Below, piece by piece: positions 23,628-33,132 of a stretch of DNA of 64,000 nucleotides. This stretch comes from Streptomyces sp. HmicA12 (GTDB taxonomy: Bacteria; Actinomycetota; Actinomycetes; Streptomycetales; Streptomycetaceae): the NCBI RefSeq assembly GCF_000373565.1, contig NZ_KB891842.1:1-64000 (forward strand), written 5' to 3'. The notes under the pieces are model-generated. The model did not search any database. It was not told where the DNA came from and saw nothing but the letters and a program-made list of their open reading frames with translations. The translations under genes and the position numbers were made by a program. How positions within the stretch are numbered: the stretch's first letter is position 1; the number at the start of each line of letters is the position of its first letter.

Positions 23628-25493
23628 ATGGGGCGTGCGGTCGGTGTCGACCTCGGTACGACGAACTCGGTGGTGGCCGTGCTGGAGGGCGGTGAGCCCA
23701 CCGTCATCGCCAACGCGGAAGGCGCCCGCACCACGCCTTCCGTGGTCGCCTTCGCCAAGAACAAGGAAGTTCTCGTAGGAGAGGTCGCCAAACGGCAGGC
23801 CGTCACGAACATCGAGCGCACCGCGCGTTCCGTCAAACGGCATATGGGCGACGGGAGTTGGCACTTCCCGGACAGCGGTTCCGTGGACGGGCACCGGTAC
23901 AGCGCCCAGGAACTGTCCGCCCGCGTCCTGCAGAAGCTGAAGCGGGACGCCGAGGCGTATCTCGGCGAGGACGTCACCGACGCCGTCGTCACCGTGCCCG
24001 CCTACTTCGACGACGCGCAGCGGCAGGCCACCAAGGAGGCCGGTGAGATCGCCGGTCTGAAGGTGCTGCGCATCATCAACGAGCCGACCGCCGCCGCCCT
24101 CGCGTACGGGCTCGACAAGGGCGACGAGCAGACGGTGCTCGTCTTCGACCTCGGCGGCGGCACCTTCGACGTCTCGCTCCTTGAGATGGGCGAGGGGGTC
24201 ATCGAGGTCAAGGCCACCAACGGCGACACCCAACTCGGCGGCGACGACTGGGACCAGCGCGTCGTCGACCATCTCGTACGGCAGTTCAAGAACGCGTACG
24301 GCATCGACCTCGGCAACGACAAGATGGCGCTGCAGCGGCTGCGCGAAGGCGCCGAGAAGGCGAAGATCGAGCTGTCGTCGTCGAGCGAGACGACGGTGAA
24401 CCTGCCGTACATCACGGCCTCCGCGGAGGGTCCGCTGCACCTCGACGAGAAACTGACGCGCGCTCAGTTCCAGGAACTGACGGGCGACTTGCTCGACCGG
24501 TGCAAGAAGCCGTTCCACCAGGCCGTGAAGGACGCGGGGGTGGAACTGTCCGCCGTCGATCACGTCATCCTCGTCGGCGGGTCGACCCGGATGCCCGCCG
24601 TCTCCGACCTCGTGCGGGAGCTGACCGGCAAGGACCCGCACAAGGGCGTGAACCCCGACGAGGTCGTCGCCGTCGGGGCCGCACTGCAGGCGGGGGTGAT
24701 CCGCGGCGACGTGAAGGACGTACTGCTGCTCGACGTGACGCCCCTGTCCCTCGGTATCGAGACCAAGGGCGGCGTCATGACCAAACTCATCGAGCGCAAC
24801 ACGACCATTCCGACCCGGCGTTCGGAGACCTTCACCACCGCCACCGACAATCAGCCATCGGTCGGCATCCAGGTCTTCCAGGGCGAGCGGGACATCGCCG
24901 CGTACAACAAGAAACTCGGTGTCTTCGACCTCACCGGGCTGCCGCCGGCGCCGCGCGGCGTCCCGCAGATCGAGGTCACCTTCGACATCGACGCCAACGG
25001 GATCATGCACGTCTCGGCGAAGGACCTCGCGACCGGGCGCGAGCAGAAGATGACCGTGACCGGCGGCTCCGCGCTGCCCAAGGACGACATCGACCGGATG
25101 GTGCGCGAGGCCGAGACGCACGCCGAGGAGGACCGCAAGCGGCGGGAGGCGGCCGAGGCGCGCAACGAGGCCGAGCAGCTCGTCTACCAGACCGAGCGGT
25201 TCCTGCGGGACAACGCGGAGCGCATCCCCGAGGAGACGAAGGGTGAAGTGGAGTCCGCCGCCGCGGAGTTGAAGGTGACCCTGGCCGCAGAGCAGCCCGA
25301 CACCAACGCCCTGCGCGAAGGGGTGCGGAAGCTCGCCACGGTCAGCCAGAAGATGGGGCAGGCCATGTACGCGCAGGCGGCCTCCTCCGGCGGTGCGCAG
25401 GACACCGAGGCACCGCCCGAGGACGTGGTCGACGCCGAGATCGTCGACGACGACAAGGACGGCAAAAAGGACGGCAAAGGGGGCGCCGCCTAA
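23628..25493 (+). CDS. dnaK: Hsp70 chaperone DnaK (orphan paralogue)
   Basis: 621-aa Hsp70. The ATPase domain (about 1-375) has VGVDLGTTNSVVAVLEGG, VLVFDLGGGTFDVSLLEM and VILVGGSTRMPAV; the interdomain linker is VLLLDVTPLSLGIETKGG; substrate domain and helical lid follow, ending in the usual VVDAEIVDDD tail before a Lys/Gly-rich end. It drives ATP-dependent folding of client proteins. grpE, dnaJ and hspR do not follow, unlike the main Streptomyces dnaK operon, so this is probably a second copy. ATG at 23628 preferred over an in-frame start 19 codons earlier that overlaps the operator region. HspR control is inferred from the HAIR-like site. Confidence 0.93.
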   Translation: MGRAVGVDLGTTNSVVAVLEGGEPTVIANAEGARTTPSVVAFAKNKEVLVGEVAKRQAVTNIERTARSVKRHMGDGSWHFPDSGSVDGHRYSAQELSARVLQKLKRDAEAYLGEDVTDAVVTVPAYFDDAQRQATKEAGEIAGLKVLRIINEPTAAALAYGLDKGDEQTVLVFDLGGGTFDVSLLEMGEGVIEVKATNGDTQLGGDDWDQRVVDHLVRQFKNAYGIDLGNDKMALQRLREGAEKAKIELSSSSETTVNLPYITASAEGPLHLDEKLTRAQFQELTGDLLDRCKKPFHQAVKDAGVELSAVDHVILVGGSTRMPAVSDLVRELTGKDPHKGVNPDEVVAVGAALQAGVIRGDVKDVLLLDVTPLSLGIETKGGVMTKLIERNTTIPTRRSETFTTATDNQPSVGIQVFQGERDIAAYNKKLGVFDLTGLPPAPRGVPQIEVTFDIDANGIMHVSAKDLATGREQKMTVTGGSALPKDDIDRMVREAETHAEEDRKRREAAEARNEAEQLVYQTERFLRDNAERIPEETKGEVESAAAELKVTLAAEQPDTNALREGVRKLATVSQKMGQAMYAQAASSGGAQDTEAPPEDVVDAEIVDDDKDGKKDGKGGAA

Positions 25494-25498
25494 GAGCC

Positions 25499-26359
25499 CT
25501 ACAGCTCGGCCCGCATCTTGCGCAGCAGCTCCAGCGTCCGCTCCGCGCTCGCCGCCTGGGCCGCCAAGTGGTCCAGGACCTCCAGGTGCACGCCGACCTC
25601 TTCGCGGGAGTCCAGGTACAGCGCGCCGGTCACGTACTCGCTGTAGACCATGTCCGGCAGCTCCCGGACGGGGAAGCGGAACAGGGTGAACGGGCCGAAG
25701 GTCGCCGGGTGCGGTCCCGAGGCGAACTCGGCTATCTGGAGCGTCACATGGGGGAGCCGGGCCGTCTCGATCAGCCGGTCCAGCTGGCCGCGGAGCACGG
25801 CCGGGTCGCCGGGCGGGCGGCGCAGCACCGTCTCGTCCATGACGGCCCACAGGTGCGGCGCGTCCTCCCGCGTGAGCAGCGACTGGCGGGCCATGCGCAG
25901 CGCGACGTGCCGCTCGATCTCCTCGGGCCTGGAGCGGCCCACCGTGCCGGCGTCGAAGACCGCGCGCGCGTAGTCCTCGGTCTGCAACAGGCCCGGCACG
26001 AAGTGCGGTTCGTAGGAGCGGATCATCTCGGCCGCGCCCTCGAGGCTCACGTACAGGCTGAACCAGTCCGGCAGCACGTCGTGGTAGCGCTGCCACCAGC
26101 CGGGCAGGTTCGCCTCTTCGGCGAGCGCGACGAAGGCCTCAATCTCCCGCTCGGGGACCTCGTACAGTTCGAGCAGCATCTGCACGTACGGGATCTTGAG
26201 CGCGACCTCGGCGGTCTCCATCCGGCGGATCGTCGCCCCGGTCACGCGCAGTGCGTGGGCCGCCTCGTCCCGCTTGAGGCCCTTGGCCTCCCGCAGATCG
26301 CGCAGCCGTCTGCCGAGGACGACCTGGCCCACGGTGGGAGCGGGCCGTCGTTCACTCAC
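25499..26359 (-). CDS. XRE-family regulator with DUF5753 domain
   Basis: 286-aa regulator. An N-terminal XRE helix-turn-helix occupies about 12-70 (LRDLREAKGLKRDEAAHALR, then VTGATIRRMETAEVALKIP). A DUF5753 (Scr1-type) domain follows at about 95-280, with SYEPHFVPGLLQTEDYARA and ELPDMVYSEY. Such genes usually pair with a small DUF397 gene; none is adjacent. The GTG at 26359 is preceded by GGGGG; a TTG five codons earlier is possible. It lies 27 nt after narI on the same strand, so it may be co-transcribed with the nitrate reductase. Its end is 5 nt from the convergent dnaK end. Confidence 0.87.
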   Translation of the reverse strand: MSERRPAPTVGQVVLGRRLRDLREAKGLKRDEAAHALRVTGATIRRMETAEVALKIPYVQMLLELYEVPEREIEAFVALAEEANLPGWWQRYHDVLPDWFSLYVSLEGAAEMIRSYEPHFVPGLLQTEDYARAVFDAGTVGRSRPEEIERHVALRMARQSLLTREDAPHLWAVMDETVLRRPPGDPAVLRGQLDRLIETARLPHVTLQIAEFASGPHPATFGPFTLFRFPVRELPDMVYSEYVTGALYLDSREEVGVHLEVLDHLAAQAASAERTLELLRKMRAEL

Positions 26360-26386
26360 CTCTCCAGCCCCCAAGAAAGTCAGGAA

Positions 26387-27109
26387 TCAGGAGCCAGTGC
26401 GCTCCCACCCCCGTCGCTCCGGCCGCGCGGCCAGGCGCCGCTGATCGCGGCTGCGATAGACCACGTACGGACGGAACAGGTACTGCACCGGCGCGCTGAA
26501 CATATGAACGAGCCGGGTGAACGGTACCAGCGCGATCAGTGACATGCCCACTACTGCGTGAATTTGATAGAGCACGGGCACTCCGTGCATCAGGTCGATG
26601 TCCGGACTGAGCGTGAACAGGCTGCGCGACCAGGGGCCGATCGTCTCGCGGTAGTTGTAGCCGTTGCCGGAGGAGTGGGTCAGCTTGGCGACCATGCCGA
26701 GCACGATGGCGGCCAGCAGCACGAGGTACATCAGCTTGTCGTTGCGCGTCGTGGCCCGGAACACCGGGGCCTTGAAGCGGCGACGGAAGAGCAGCATGAA
26801 GATGCCGAGGACCGTCAGGACGCCCGCGAACGTGCCGCCGATCAGCGAGAACAGGTGGTACGTGTGCTCGCTGACGCCCACGTTCTCGGTCCACGACATC
26901 GGGATGAACAGGCCGACGAGATGGCCGACGAGGACGAACAGGATGCCGTAGTGGAAGACCGGCGAGGCGATGTTGAGGAGCTTCGACTCGTAGACCTGGG
27001 ACGAGCGCGTCGTCCAGCCGAACTTGTCGTAGCGGTAGCGCCAGATCGTGCCCACCACGAGCAGCACGACGGCGACGTAGGGCAGGACGCCCCAGATGAG
27101 CGTGGTCAC
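26387..27109 (-). CDS. narI: Nitrate reductase gamma subunit (cytochrome b)
   Basis: 240-aa membrane subunit that takes electrons from menaquinol to NarH. Five spans are visible. Haem-ligand histidines are likely in SPVFHYGILFVLVGHLVGL and in YQIHAVVGMSLIALVPFTRLVHMF, matching NarI. GTG start overlaps narJ's stop by four bases. Last structural gene of narGHJI. Confidence 0.94.
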   Translation of the reverse strand: MTTLIWGVLPYVAVVLLVVGTIWRYRYDKFGWTTRSSQVYESKLLNIASPVFHYGILFVLVGHLVGLFIPMSWTENVGVSEHTYHLFSLIGGTFAGVLTVLGIFMLLFRRRFKAPVFRATTRNDKLMYLVLLAAIVLGMVAKLTHSSGNGYNYRETIGPWSRSLFTLSPDIDLMHGVPVLYQIHAVVGMSLIALVPFTRLVHMFSAPVQYLFRPYVVYRSRDQRRLAARPERRGWERTGS

Positions 27110-27702
27110 GGGGCGTGCTCCTTCTCCAGTTCCAGCAGCGGCAGCGTGCCGAACGGTTCGAGGCCGACCTCCTCGCGCGGCGGACCCGACCGGGCCAGCG
27201 CGAGCGCCGCGGCCCGGTCCTTGGGGGACGGACCCGGCAGCGCCCGGCACACGGAGTCCAGCACGCCCGCGTACGGGGTGCCGTGCTCGGTGAGGGCGAG
27301 GCGGAGCAGCTCGATGCCGCTGCGGTGCTCCTCCAGCAGGAACGGTCCCGCCTGCGCGGAGAACTCCAGCACCGCCGGGAGATAGTCCGGCAGCTCCTCG
27401 CCGGTGAACTCCAGACCGTGCTCGCGGTAGACCTGCTTCATCTCCACCAGCGACATGCCGCGCCTGCGGGTGTCGCCGTCGCGCCACCACGTCAGGTACA
27501 GGCTGTGCCGGTTCTTGAAGTCGAAGACCTGCACGTAGTGGGCGGCCAGGTCCGGGAGCGCGGTCGCCTCGGCGTGGTCGACGAACGGGGCGAGCTCCGG
27601 CGCGGCGGCGCGCACCAGTGGCAGCCGCTCGTACAGCTCCTCGTCCGGGTACGTGAGACAGAGCGCCGCCGCCTGGAAGAGCAGGGAGGTCCGGTCGGTC
27701 AT
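27106..27702 (-). CDS. narJ: Nitrate reductase molybdenum cofactor assembly chaperone
   Basis: 198-aa cytoplasmic TorD/NarJ-type chaperone needed for cofactor insertion into NarG. Typical segments: AALCLTYPDEELYERLPLV, YVQVFDFKNRHSLYLTWWRD (a NarJ hallmark), and VLEFSAQAG. It starts one base inside the narH stop (TGATG) and ends inside the narI start, so narH-J-I are translationally coupled. Confidence 0.94.
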   Translation of the reverse strand: MTDRTSLLFQAAALCLTYPDEELYERLPLVRAAAPELAPFVDHAEATALPDLAAHYVQVFDFKNRHSLYLTWWRDGDTRRRGMSLVEMKQVYREHGLEFTGEELPDYLPAVLEFSAQAGPFLLEEHRSGIELLRLALTEHGTPYAGVLDSVCRALPGPSPKDRAAALALARSGPPREEVGLEPFGTLPLLELEKEHAP

Positions 27703-29312
27703 CAGGTTTCCTCCGGGTCGTCGGCGGTCTGGCGGTTCTTGGTGAGGTGGAAGCTCTCCACGGACACGACGGGCAGCAGCTTGCGGCCGCCGGTCGTGGA
27801 CCCGGAGTCGCCGCCGAAGGGACCCTCGCCGCCCATGCCTGGACCGTCCTCGTAGTCGAGGGAGCACGAGTCGGGGAGCGCGGACTCCTCCAGGCGCTGC
27901 GCGTCGCCGACGGCCGCGGTGGGGATGACGTAGCGGTCCTCGTACTTGGCGATGGCGAGGAGGCGGTACATCTCCTCGATCTCGACCGCCGACATGCCGA
28001 CCCGCTCGGCGATCGAACTGTCGGGCCGGTCACCGAGGTTGATGGCGCGCATGTGGGAGCGCATCGCGCCGAGCTTCTCCAGCGACGACTTCACCGGGCC
28101 GACGTCACCGGCCGTGAAGATCTCCGCCAGGTATTCGAGCGGGATGCGCAGGGTGTCGATGGCACCGAAGAGGTTCTCCGCGTCCTCGCCGTCGTGGCCG
28201 GTCTCGGTGAGCGCGTCGACGACGGGGGAGAGCGGCGGGATGTACCAGACCATCGGCATCGTCCGGTACTCCGGGTGCAGCGGAAGCGCCACCTTGTACT
28301 TGCTGATGAGCGCGTGCACGGGGGAGCGGCGGGCCGCCTCGATCCAGTCGTAGGGGATGTCCGCCTGTTCGGCCGCGCGCCGCACCTCCGGGTCCTCCGG
28401 ATCGAGGAAGACACCCAACTGGGCCTCGTACAGCCCCTTGTCGTCCGTTGTCCGCGCGGCCTCCGTCACCTTGTCGGCGTCGTAGAGGATCACCCCGAGG
28501 TAGCGGAGCCGGCCCACGCAGGTCTCGGAGCAGACCGTCGGCAGGCCGACCTCGACGCGCGGGTAGCACATCGTGCACTTCTCGGCCTTGCCGGTGCGAT
28601 GGTTGAAGTAGACCTTCTTGTACGGGCAGCCCGTCACACACATCCGCCAGCCGCGGCAGCTGTCCTGGTCGACGAGGACGATGCCGTCCTCCTCGCGCTT
28701 GTACATCGCGCCCGACGGACAGGACGCCACGCACGACGGGTTCAGGCAGTGCTCGCAGATCCGCGGCAGATAGAACATGAAGGTCTGCTCGAACGCGAAC
28801 TTCACCTTGTCCGCGGCCTGTTGGCGGGTCTTCTCCACCATCGGGTCGAGATCGCCGTACTCCGTGGCGCCGCCGAGGTTGTCGTCCCAGTTCGACGACC
28901 ACTCGATCTTCATCGGCTTGCCGGTGATCTGCGAGCGCGGCTGCGCCACCGGGTAGTCGTCACCGAGCGGGGCGTCGGTCAGGTTCTTGTAGTCGTACGT
29001 CCAGGGCTCGTAGTAGTCCTTGATCTCCGGCAGCTTGGGGTTGGAGAAGATGCCGAGCAGCTTCTTGAAGCGGCCGCCGCCCTTCAGTTGCAGGGCGCCC
29101 TTCTTGTTCAGCTCCCAGCCGCCGCGCCACTTCTCCTGGTCCTCGTAGCGGCGCGGGTAGCCCTGCCCGGGGCGGGTCTCGACGTTGTTGAACCAGACGT
29201 ACTCCATGCCGTTGCGGTTGGTCCACGCCTGCTTGCAGGTGACCGAGCAGGTGTGGCAGCCGATGCACTTGTCGAGGTTCATGACCATCGCGATCTGAGC
29301 CATGATGCGCAT
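27702..29312 (-). CDS. narH: Nitrate reductase beta subunit (iron-sulfur)
   Basis: 536-aa electron-transfer subunit with four cysteine clusters: CIGCHTCSVTCK, CEHCLNPSCVASCP, CRGWRMCVTGCPYKK (Trp in place of one Cys, as in NarH [3Fe-4S]), and CTMCYPRVE with a later VCSETCVGR. It relays electrons from NarI to NarG. The ATG at 29312 has a GGAG site with good spacing; an ATG three codons later is the alternative. It is 4 nt after the narG stop. Confidence 0.94.
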   Translation of the reverse strand: MRIMAQIAMVMNLDKCIGCHTCSVTCKQAWTNRNGMEYVWFNNVETRPGQGYPRRYEDQEKWRGGWELNKKGALQLKGGGRFKKLLGIFSNPKLPEIKDYYEPWTYDYKNLTDAPLGDDYPVAQPRSQITGKPMKIEWSSNWDDNLGGATEYGDLDPMVEKTRQQAADKVKFAFEQTFMFYLPRICEHCLNPSCVASCPSGAMYKREEDGIVLVDQDSCRGWRMCVTGCPYKKVYFNHRTGKAEKCTMCYPRVEVGLPTVCSETCVGRLRYLGVILYDADKVTEAARTTDDKGLYEAQLGVFLDPEDPEVRRAAEQADIPYDWIEAARRSPVHALISKYKVALPLHPEYRTMPMVWYIPPLSPVVDALTETGHDGEDAENLFGAIDTLRIPLEYLAEIFTAGDVGPVKSSLEKLGAMRSHMRAINLGDRPDSSIAERVGMSAVEIEEMYRLLAIAKYEDRYVIPTAAVGDAQRLEESALPDSCSLDYEDGPGMGGEGPFGGDSGSTTGGRKLLPVVSVESFHLTKNRQTADDPEET

Positions 29313-29316
29313 GGGA

Positions 29317-32300
29317 TCAGTACTCCACCTTCTGGGAGCGGCGCCGGATGACGGTGACTTCGTCTCGCTGGTTGCCCGTCGGGCCGAGGTAGTTGAACGC
29401 CCAGCTCAACTGGGCGTAGCCGCCGATGAGATGGGACGGCTTGAGGATGAGCCGGGTGAGCGAGTTGTGGATGCCGCCGCGCTTGCCGGTGGTCTCCGCC
29501 TTCGGGACGTTCACCGTGCGTTCCTGCGCGTGGTGCATGTAGACCGTGCCCGCCGGCATGCGGTGCGAGACGATCGCACGGGCGACGACCACACCGTTCC
29601 TGTTCACCGCCTCGATCCAGTCGTTGTCCTTGACGCCGATGGAGTCGGCGTCCTGCGGCGACATCCAGATCGACTGGCCGCCGCGGGACAGGGCGAGCAT
29701 GAACAGGTTGTCCTGGTACTCGGAGTGGATGGACCACTTGTTGTGGGGCGTGAGGTAACGGACCGTCACCTCCTTTTCCCCGTCGGGCCCGAGGTTCGGT
29801 TCGCCGAACAGCCGGTTCATGTCGAGCGGCGGCCGGTAGACCGGCAGCGCCTCGCCCAGCTCGTGCATCCAGTCGTGGTCGATGAAGAAGTGCTGGCGCC
29901 CGGTGAGGGTGTGCCAGGGCTTCAGGTGCTCGGTGTTGAGGGTGAACGCGGTGTAGCGCCGCCCGCCGGACTCGCTGCCCGACCACTCCGGCGAGGTGAT
30001 CACCGGGACGGGGGCGGCCTGCGTGTCCGCGTACGTGATGCGCTTGCCCTCGTGCTCGGCGGACAGATGCGCCATGCCCTGGCCGGTACGGGCTTCGAGG
30101 GTGTGGAAGCCCTGCGTGGCGAGCCGGCCGTTGGTGGTGCCGGACAGGGCGAGGATCGTGTTGGCGGCCTTCACCGCCGTGTCGAGCAGGGGACGCCCGT
30201 CGGCGGGACCGCCGCGCACGACGCCGTTGCGCTCGCGCAGCTCCTCGACCTCCTGGTCCGGCTTCAGGGTGATTCCCTTGGCGGGCAGGCCGAGTTGCTC
30301 GACCAGCGGGCCGAGCGAGGCGAACTTGGCGCCGATCGCCGTGTAGTCCCGCTCGACGACGACCAGGTTCGGCAGCGTCTTGCCGGGCACCGGCTCGCAC
30401 TCGCCCTTGCGCCAGTCCAGGACGACGCCGCCGGGCTGCGCGATCTCGCCCGGGGTGTCGTGCTGCAGCGGCGCCGCCACCAGGTCCTTGCGGGTCCCCA
30501 GGTGGTCGACGGACAGCTCGCTGAGCCGTTCGGCCAGCGCCTTGAACGTGTCGAAGTCCGTGCGGGCCTGCCACGGCGGGTCCACGGCCGGGGTGAAGGA
30601 ATGCACGTACGGGTGCATGTCCGTCGACGACAGGTCGTGCTTCTCGTACCAGGTCGCGGCCGGCAGCACGACGTCGGACAGGAGCGTCGACGACGTCTGC
30701 CGGAAGTCGAGGGAGAGGAGCAGGTCGAGCTTGCCCTCGGGGGCCTCGTCGCGCCAGGTGACCGTCGTGGGCCGCTCGTCGGGTGAGGCCTCCTCGGCCC
30801 GCAGGGAGGAGTGGGTGCCGAGGAGGTGCTTGGTGAAGTACTCGGCGCCCTTGGCGGACGAGCCGAGCAGGTTGGCCCGCCACAGGGTGAGCACGCGCGG
30901 CCAGTTCTGCGGCGCGTCCGGATCCTCGCAGGCGAACTTCAGGGAGCCCGACTTGAGCTCGGCGACGGTGTCCTCGACGCTCTGCTGCCCCAGGTCGAGC
31001 GAGTTGCGGTCGAACGTCGGGTACGACGGCATCCACCCCGAACGGGCCGACAGCGCGAGGCAGTCGGCGCCCGTCATGCCCTCGAAGGCGCCCTTGCCGA
31101 GCGGCGAGGCGAGCACGTCGGCGCCGAACTTGTCGTAGCGCCACTGATCGGTGTTGAGGAACCAGTACGCGGCGCCGATCATCTGCCGCGGCGGCCGCGA
31201 CCAGTCGTTGGCGGAGGCGAGCGAGGCCCACCCCGTCACCGGCCGGCACTTCTCCTGGCCGACGTAGTGCGCCCAGCCGCCGCCGTTCCTGCCCTGGCAG
31301 CCGGTGAGCTGGAGCAGTGCGAGGAAGCCCCGGTAGATGGTCTCGGAGTGGAACCAGTGATTGGTCCCCGCGCCCATGAGGATCATGCAGCGCCCGCGCG
31401 ACTTCTCCGCCGTCTGCGCGAACTCCCGCGCGATCTTGACGCACTTGGCGGCGGGCACGGAGGTGTGCGCCTCCTGCCAGCCGGGCGTGCCGGGCGACTC
31501 CCCGTCCTCGTACGACGCGGGCCACTGGCCGGGCAGGCCGTCGCGGCCGACGCCGTACTGGGCGAGGAGCAGATCGAAGACGGTGGTGACGAGCGGGCCG
31601 CCGGGCCCGCCGAGCCGGGTCGCGGGCACGCCGCGCCGCACGGTGTCGCCGCGGCCCTGCCCGTGGGTGCCGCCGTCGGTGTCGAACCGCGGCAGGAGCA
31701 CCTCGACCCCGCTGGCGACGTCACTGCCGTGCAGGCTCAACTGCGGTTTGATGTTGCCCAGTTCGAGATTCCACTTACCGGCGCCCGACTCGGTCCAGCG
31801 GAAGCCGAGGGAGCCGTTCGGTACGGCGGGCTGCCCGGTAGCCTCGTCGAGCACGGCCGTCTTCCAGTCGGCGCCCTCGCCGCCCTGACCGAGATCGGCG
31901 GCGCGCAGGAACTTCGACGGGACGTACGCGCCGTCGCGCTCGTCCAGCGTCACCAGGAAGGGCAGGTCGGTGAACTTCTTGACGTAGTCCGTGAAGAACG
32001 GCGTCTCACGGTCGACGAAGAACTCCTTGAGGATGACGTGCCCCATGGCGAGCGCCAGCGCCCCGTCGGTGCCCGGGTGCGGGTGCAGCCACTCGTCGGC
32101 GAACTTCGCGTTGTCCGCGTAGTCGGGCGCGACGACCACGACCTTCTGCCCGCGGTAACGGGCCTCCGCCATCCAGTGCGCGTCGGGCGTACGCGTCACG
32201 GGGACGTTCGAGCCCCACATCATCAGATACGCCGCGTCCCACCAGTCACCCGACTCCGGTACGTCGGTCTGGTCGCCGAACACCTGCGGCGAGGCGACGG

Positions 32301-33003
32301 GCAGATCCGCGTACCAGTCGTAGAACGACAGCATCGGAGCGCCGATCAGCGACATGAAACGGGCCCCGGCCGCGTGCGACACCATCGACATGGCGGGAAT
32401 GGGGGAGAACCCGGCGACGCGGTCGGGCCCGTACGTCTTGATGGTGTGCACGTGCGCGGCGGCGACGATCTCGACGGCCTCGTCCCACGTGGCGCGCACC
32501 AACCCGCCCTTGCCGCGCGCGAGTTGATACCTTCGGCGGCGCTCCGGGTCGTTCTGGATGTCGGCCCAGGCGAGCACCGGGTCCTTCAGCCGCGCCTTCG
32601 CCTCCCGGTACATCTCCAGGAGCACACCCCGGATGTACGGGTAGCGCACGCGCGTCGGCGAGTACGTGTACCAGGAGAACGCCGCACCGCGCGGACAGCC
32701 CCGCGGCTCGTACTCGGGGCGGTCCGGGCCCACGCTCGGGTAGTCCGTCTGCTGGGTCTCCCACGTGATGATGCCGTCCTTGACGTACACCTTCCAGCGG
32801 CACGAGCCCGTGCAGTTCACCCCGTGCGTCGAGTTCACGACCTTGTCGTGGCTCCACCGGTCCCGGTAGAAGACGTCCCCGTCCCTGCCGCCCTTGATCC
32901 GCACACTGTGCAGGTCCGCCGCGGCCTTCCCGCGCCGGAAGAACCGCCCGGCCTTCAGCAGCGCCGCCTCCGGCTCGGCCGGAGCGCCCGTCGTGTCAGT
33001 CAC
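29317..33003 (-). CDS. narG: Respiratory nitrate reductase alpha subunit
   Basis: 1228-aa molybdenum bis-MGD catalytic subunit, the usual length. The N-terminal [4Fe-4S] site is in STHGVNCTGSCRWKVYV with a later PRGCPRGAAFSWY. The Mo-coordinating Asp region is likely in MLSFYDWYADLPVASPQVFG. It reduces nitrate to nitrite on the cytoplasmic face, with NarH and NarI. GTG start after GAGGGAG. First gene of narGHJI. No narK nitrate transporter or NarL-type regulator is in the window. Confidence 0.95.
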   Translation of the reverse strand: MTDTTGAPAEPEAALLKAGRFFRRGKAAADLHSVRIKGGRDGDVFYRDRWSHDKVVNSTHGVNCTGSCRWKVYVKDGIITWETQQTDYPSVGPDRPEYEPRGCPRGAAFSWYTYSPTRVRYPYIRGVLLEMYREAKARLKDPVLAWADIQNDPERRRRYQLARGKGGLVRATWDEAVEIVAAAHVHTIKTYGPDRVAGFSPIPAMSMVSHAAGARFMSLIGAPMLSFYDWYADLPVASPQVFGDQTDVPESGDWWDAAYLMMWGSNVPVTRTPDAHWMAEARYRGQKVVVVAPDYADNAKFADEWLHPHPGTDGALALAMGHVILKEFFVDRETPFFTDYVKKFTDLPFLVTLDERDGAYVPSKFLRAADLGQGGEGADWKTAVLDEATGQPAVPNGSLGFRWTESGAGKWNLELGNIKPQLSLHGSDVASGVEVLLPRFDTDGGTHGQGRGDTVRRGVPATRLGGPGGPLVTTVFDLLLAQYGVGRDGLPGQWPASYEDGESPGTPGWQEAHTSVPAAKCVKIAREFAQTAEKSRGRCMILMGAGTNHWFHSETIYRGFLALLQLTGCQGRNGGGWAHYVGQEKCRPVTGWASLASANDWSRPPRQMIGAAYWFLNTDQWRYDKFGADVLASPLGKGAFEGMTGADCLALSARSGWMPSYPTFDRNSLDLGQQSVEDTVAELKSGSLKFACEDPDAPQNWPRVLTLWRANLLGSSAKGAEYFTKHLLGTHSSLRAEEASPDERPTTVTWRDEAPEGKLDLLLSLDFRQTSSTLLSDVVLPAATWYEKHDLSSTDMHPYVHSFTPAVDPPWQARTDFDTFKALAERLSELSVDHLGTRKDLVAAPLQHDTPGEIAQPGGVVLDWRKGECEPVPGKTLPNLVVVERDYTAIGAKFASLGPLVEQLGLPAKGITLKPDQEVEELRERNGVVRGGPADGRPLLDTAVKAANTILALSGTTNGRLATQGFHTLEARTGQGMAHLSAEHEGKRITYADTQAAPVPVITSPEWSGSESGGRRYTAFTLNTEHLKPWHTLTGRQHFFIDHDWMHELGEALPVYRPPLDMNRLFGEPNLGPDGEKEVTVRYLTPHNKWSIHSEYQDNLFMLALSRGGQSIWMSPQDADSIGVKDNDWIEAVNRNGVVVARAIVSHRMPAGTVYMHHAQERTVNVPKAETTGKRGGIHNSLTRLILKPSHLIGGYAQLSWAFNYLGPTGNQRDEVTVIRRRSQKVEY

Positions 33004-33132
33004 CGTCTGCTCCCTCGGTCTCCGTCCTTCGCACGCTAGGGGGACGGGGGCGGGAGCACCCTCGGGCAGGGGCCGTATGGGTGGGTACCAGTCATTACCT
33101 CGGTTCTGCGCGACCAGCCGGAGCGCCCGAGG
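33004..33132. promoter_or_regulatory. narG leader region
   Basis: The promoter of narGHJI should lie here. About 33095-33120 is a fragment of the palindromic intergenic repeat (TTCTGCGCGACCAGCC). I looked for a DevR/OsdR-type hypoxia box and found no convincing one. Confidence 0.35.

Noticed and set aside
33060..33100. Possible DevR/OsdR hypoxia box ahead of narG
   Set aside because: GGGGCCGTATGGGTGGG has no matching inverted half; below what I would accept.
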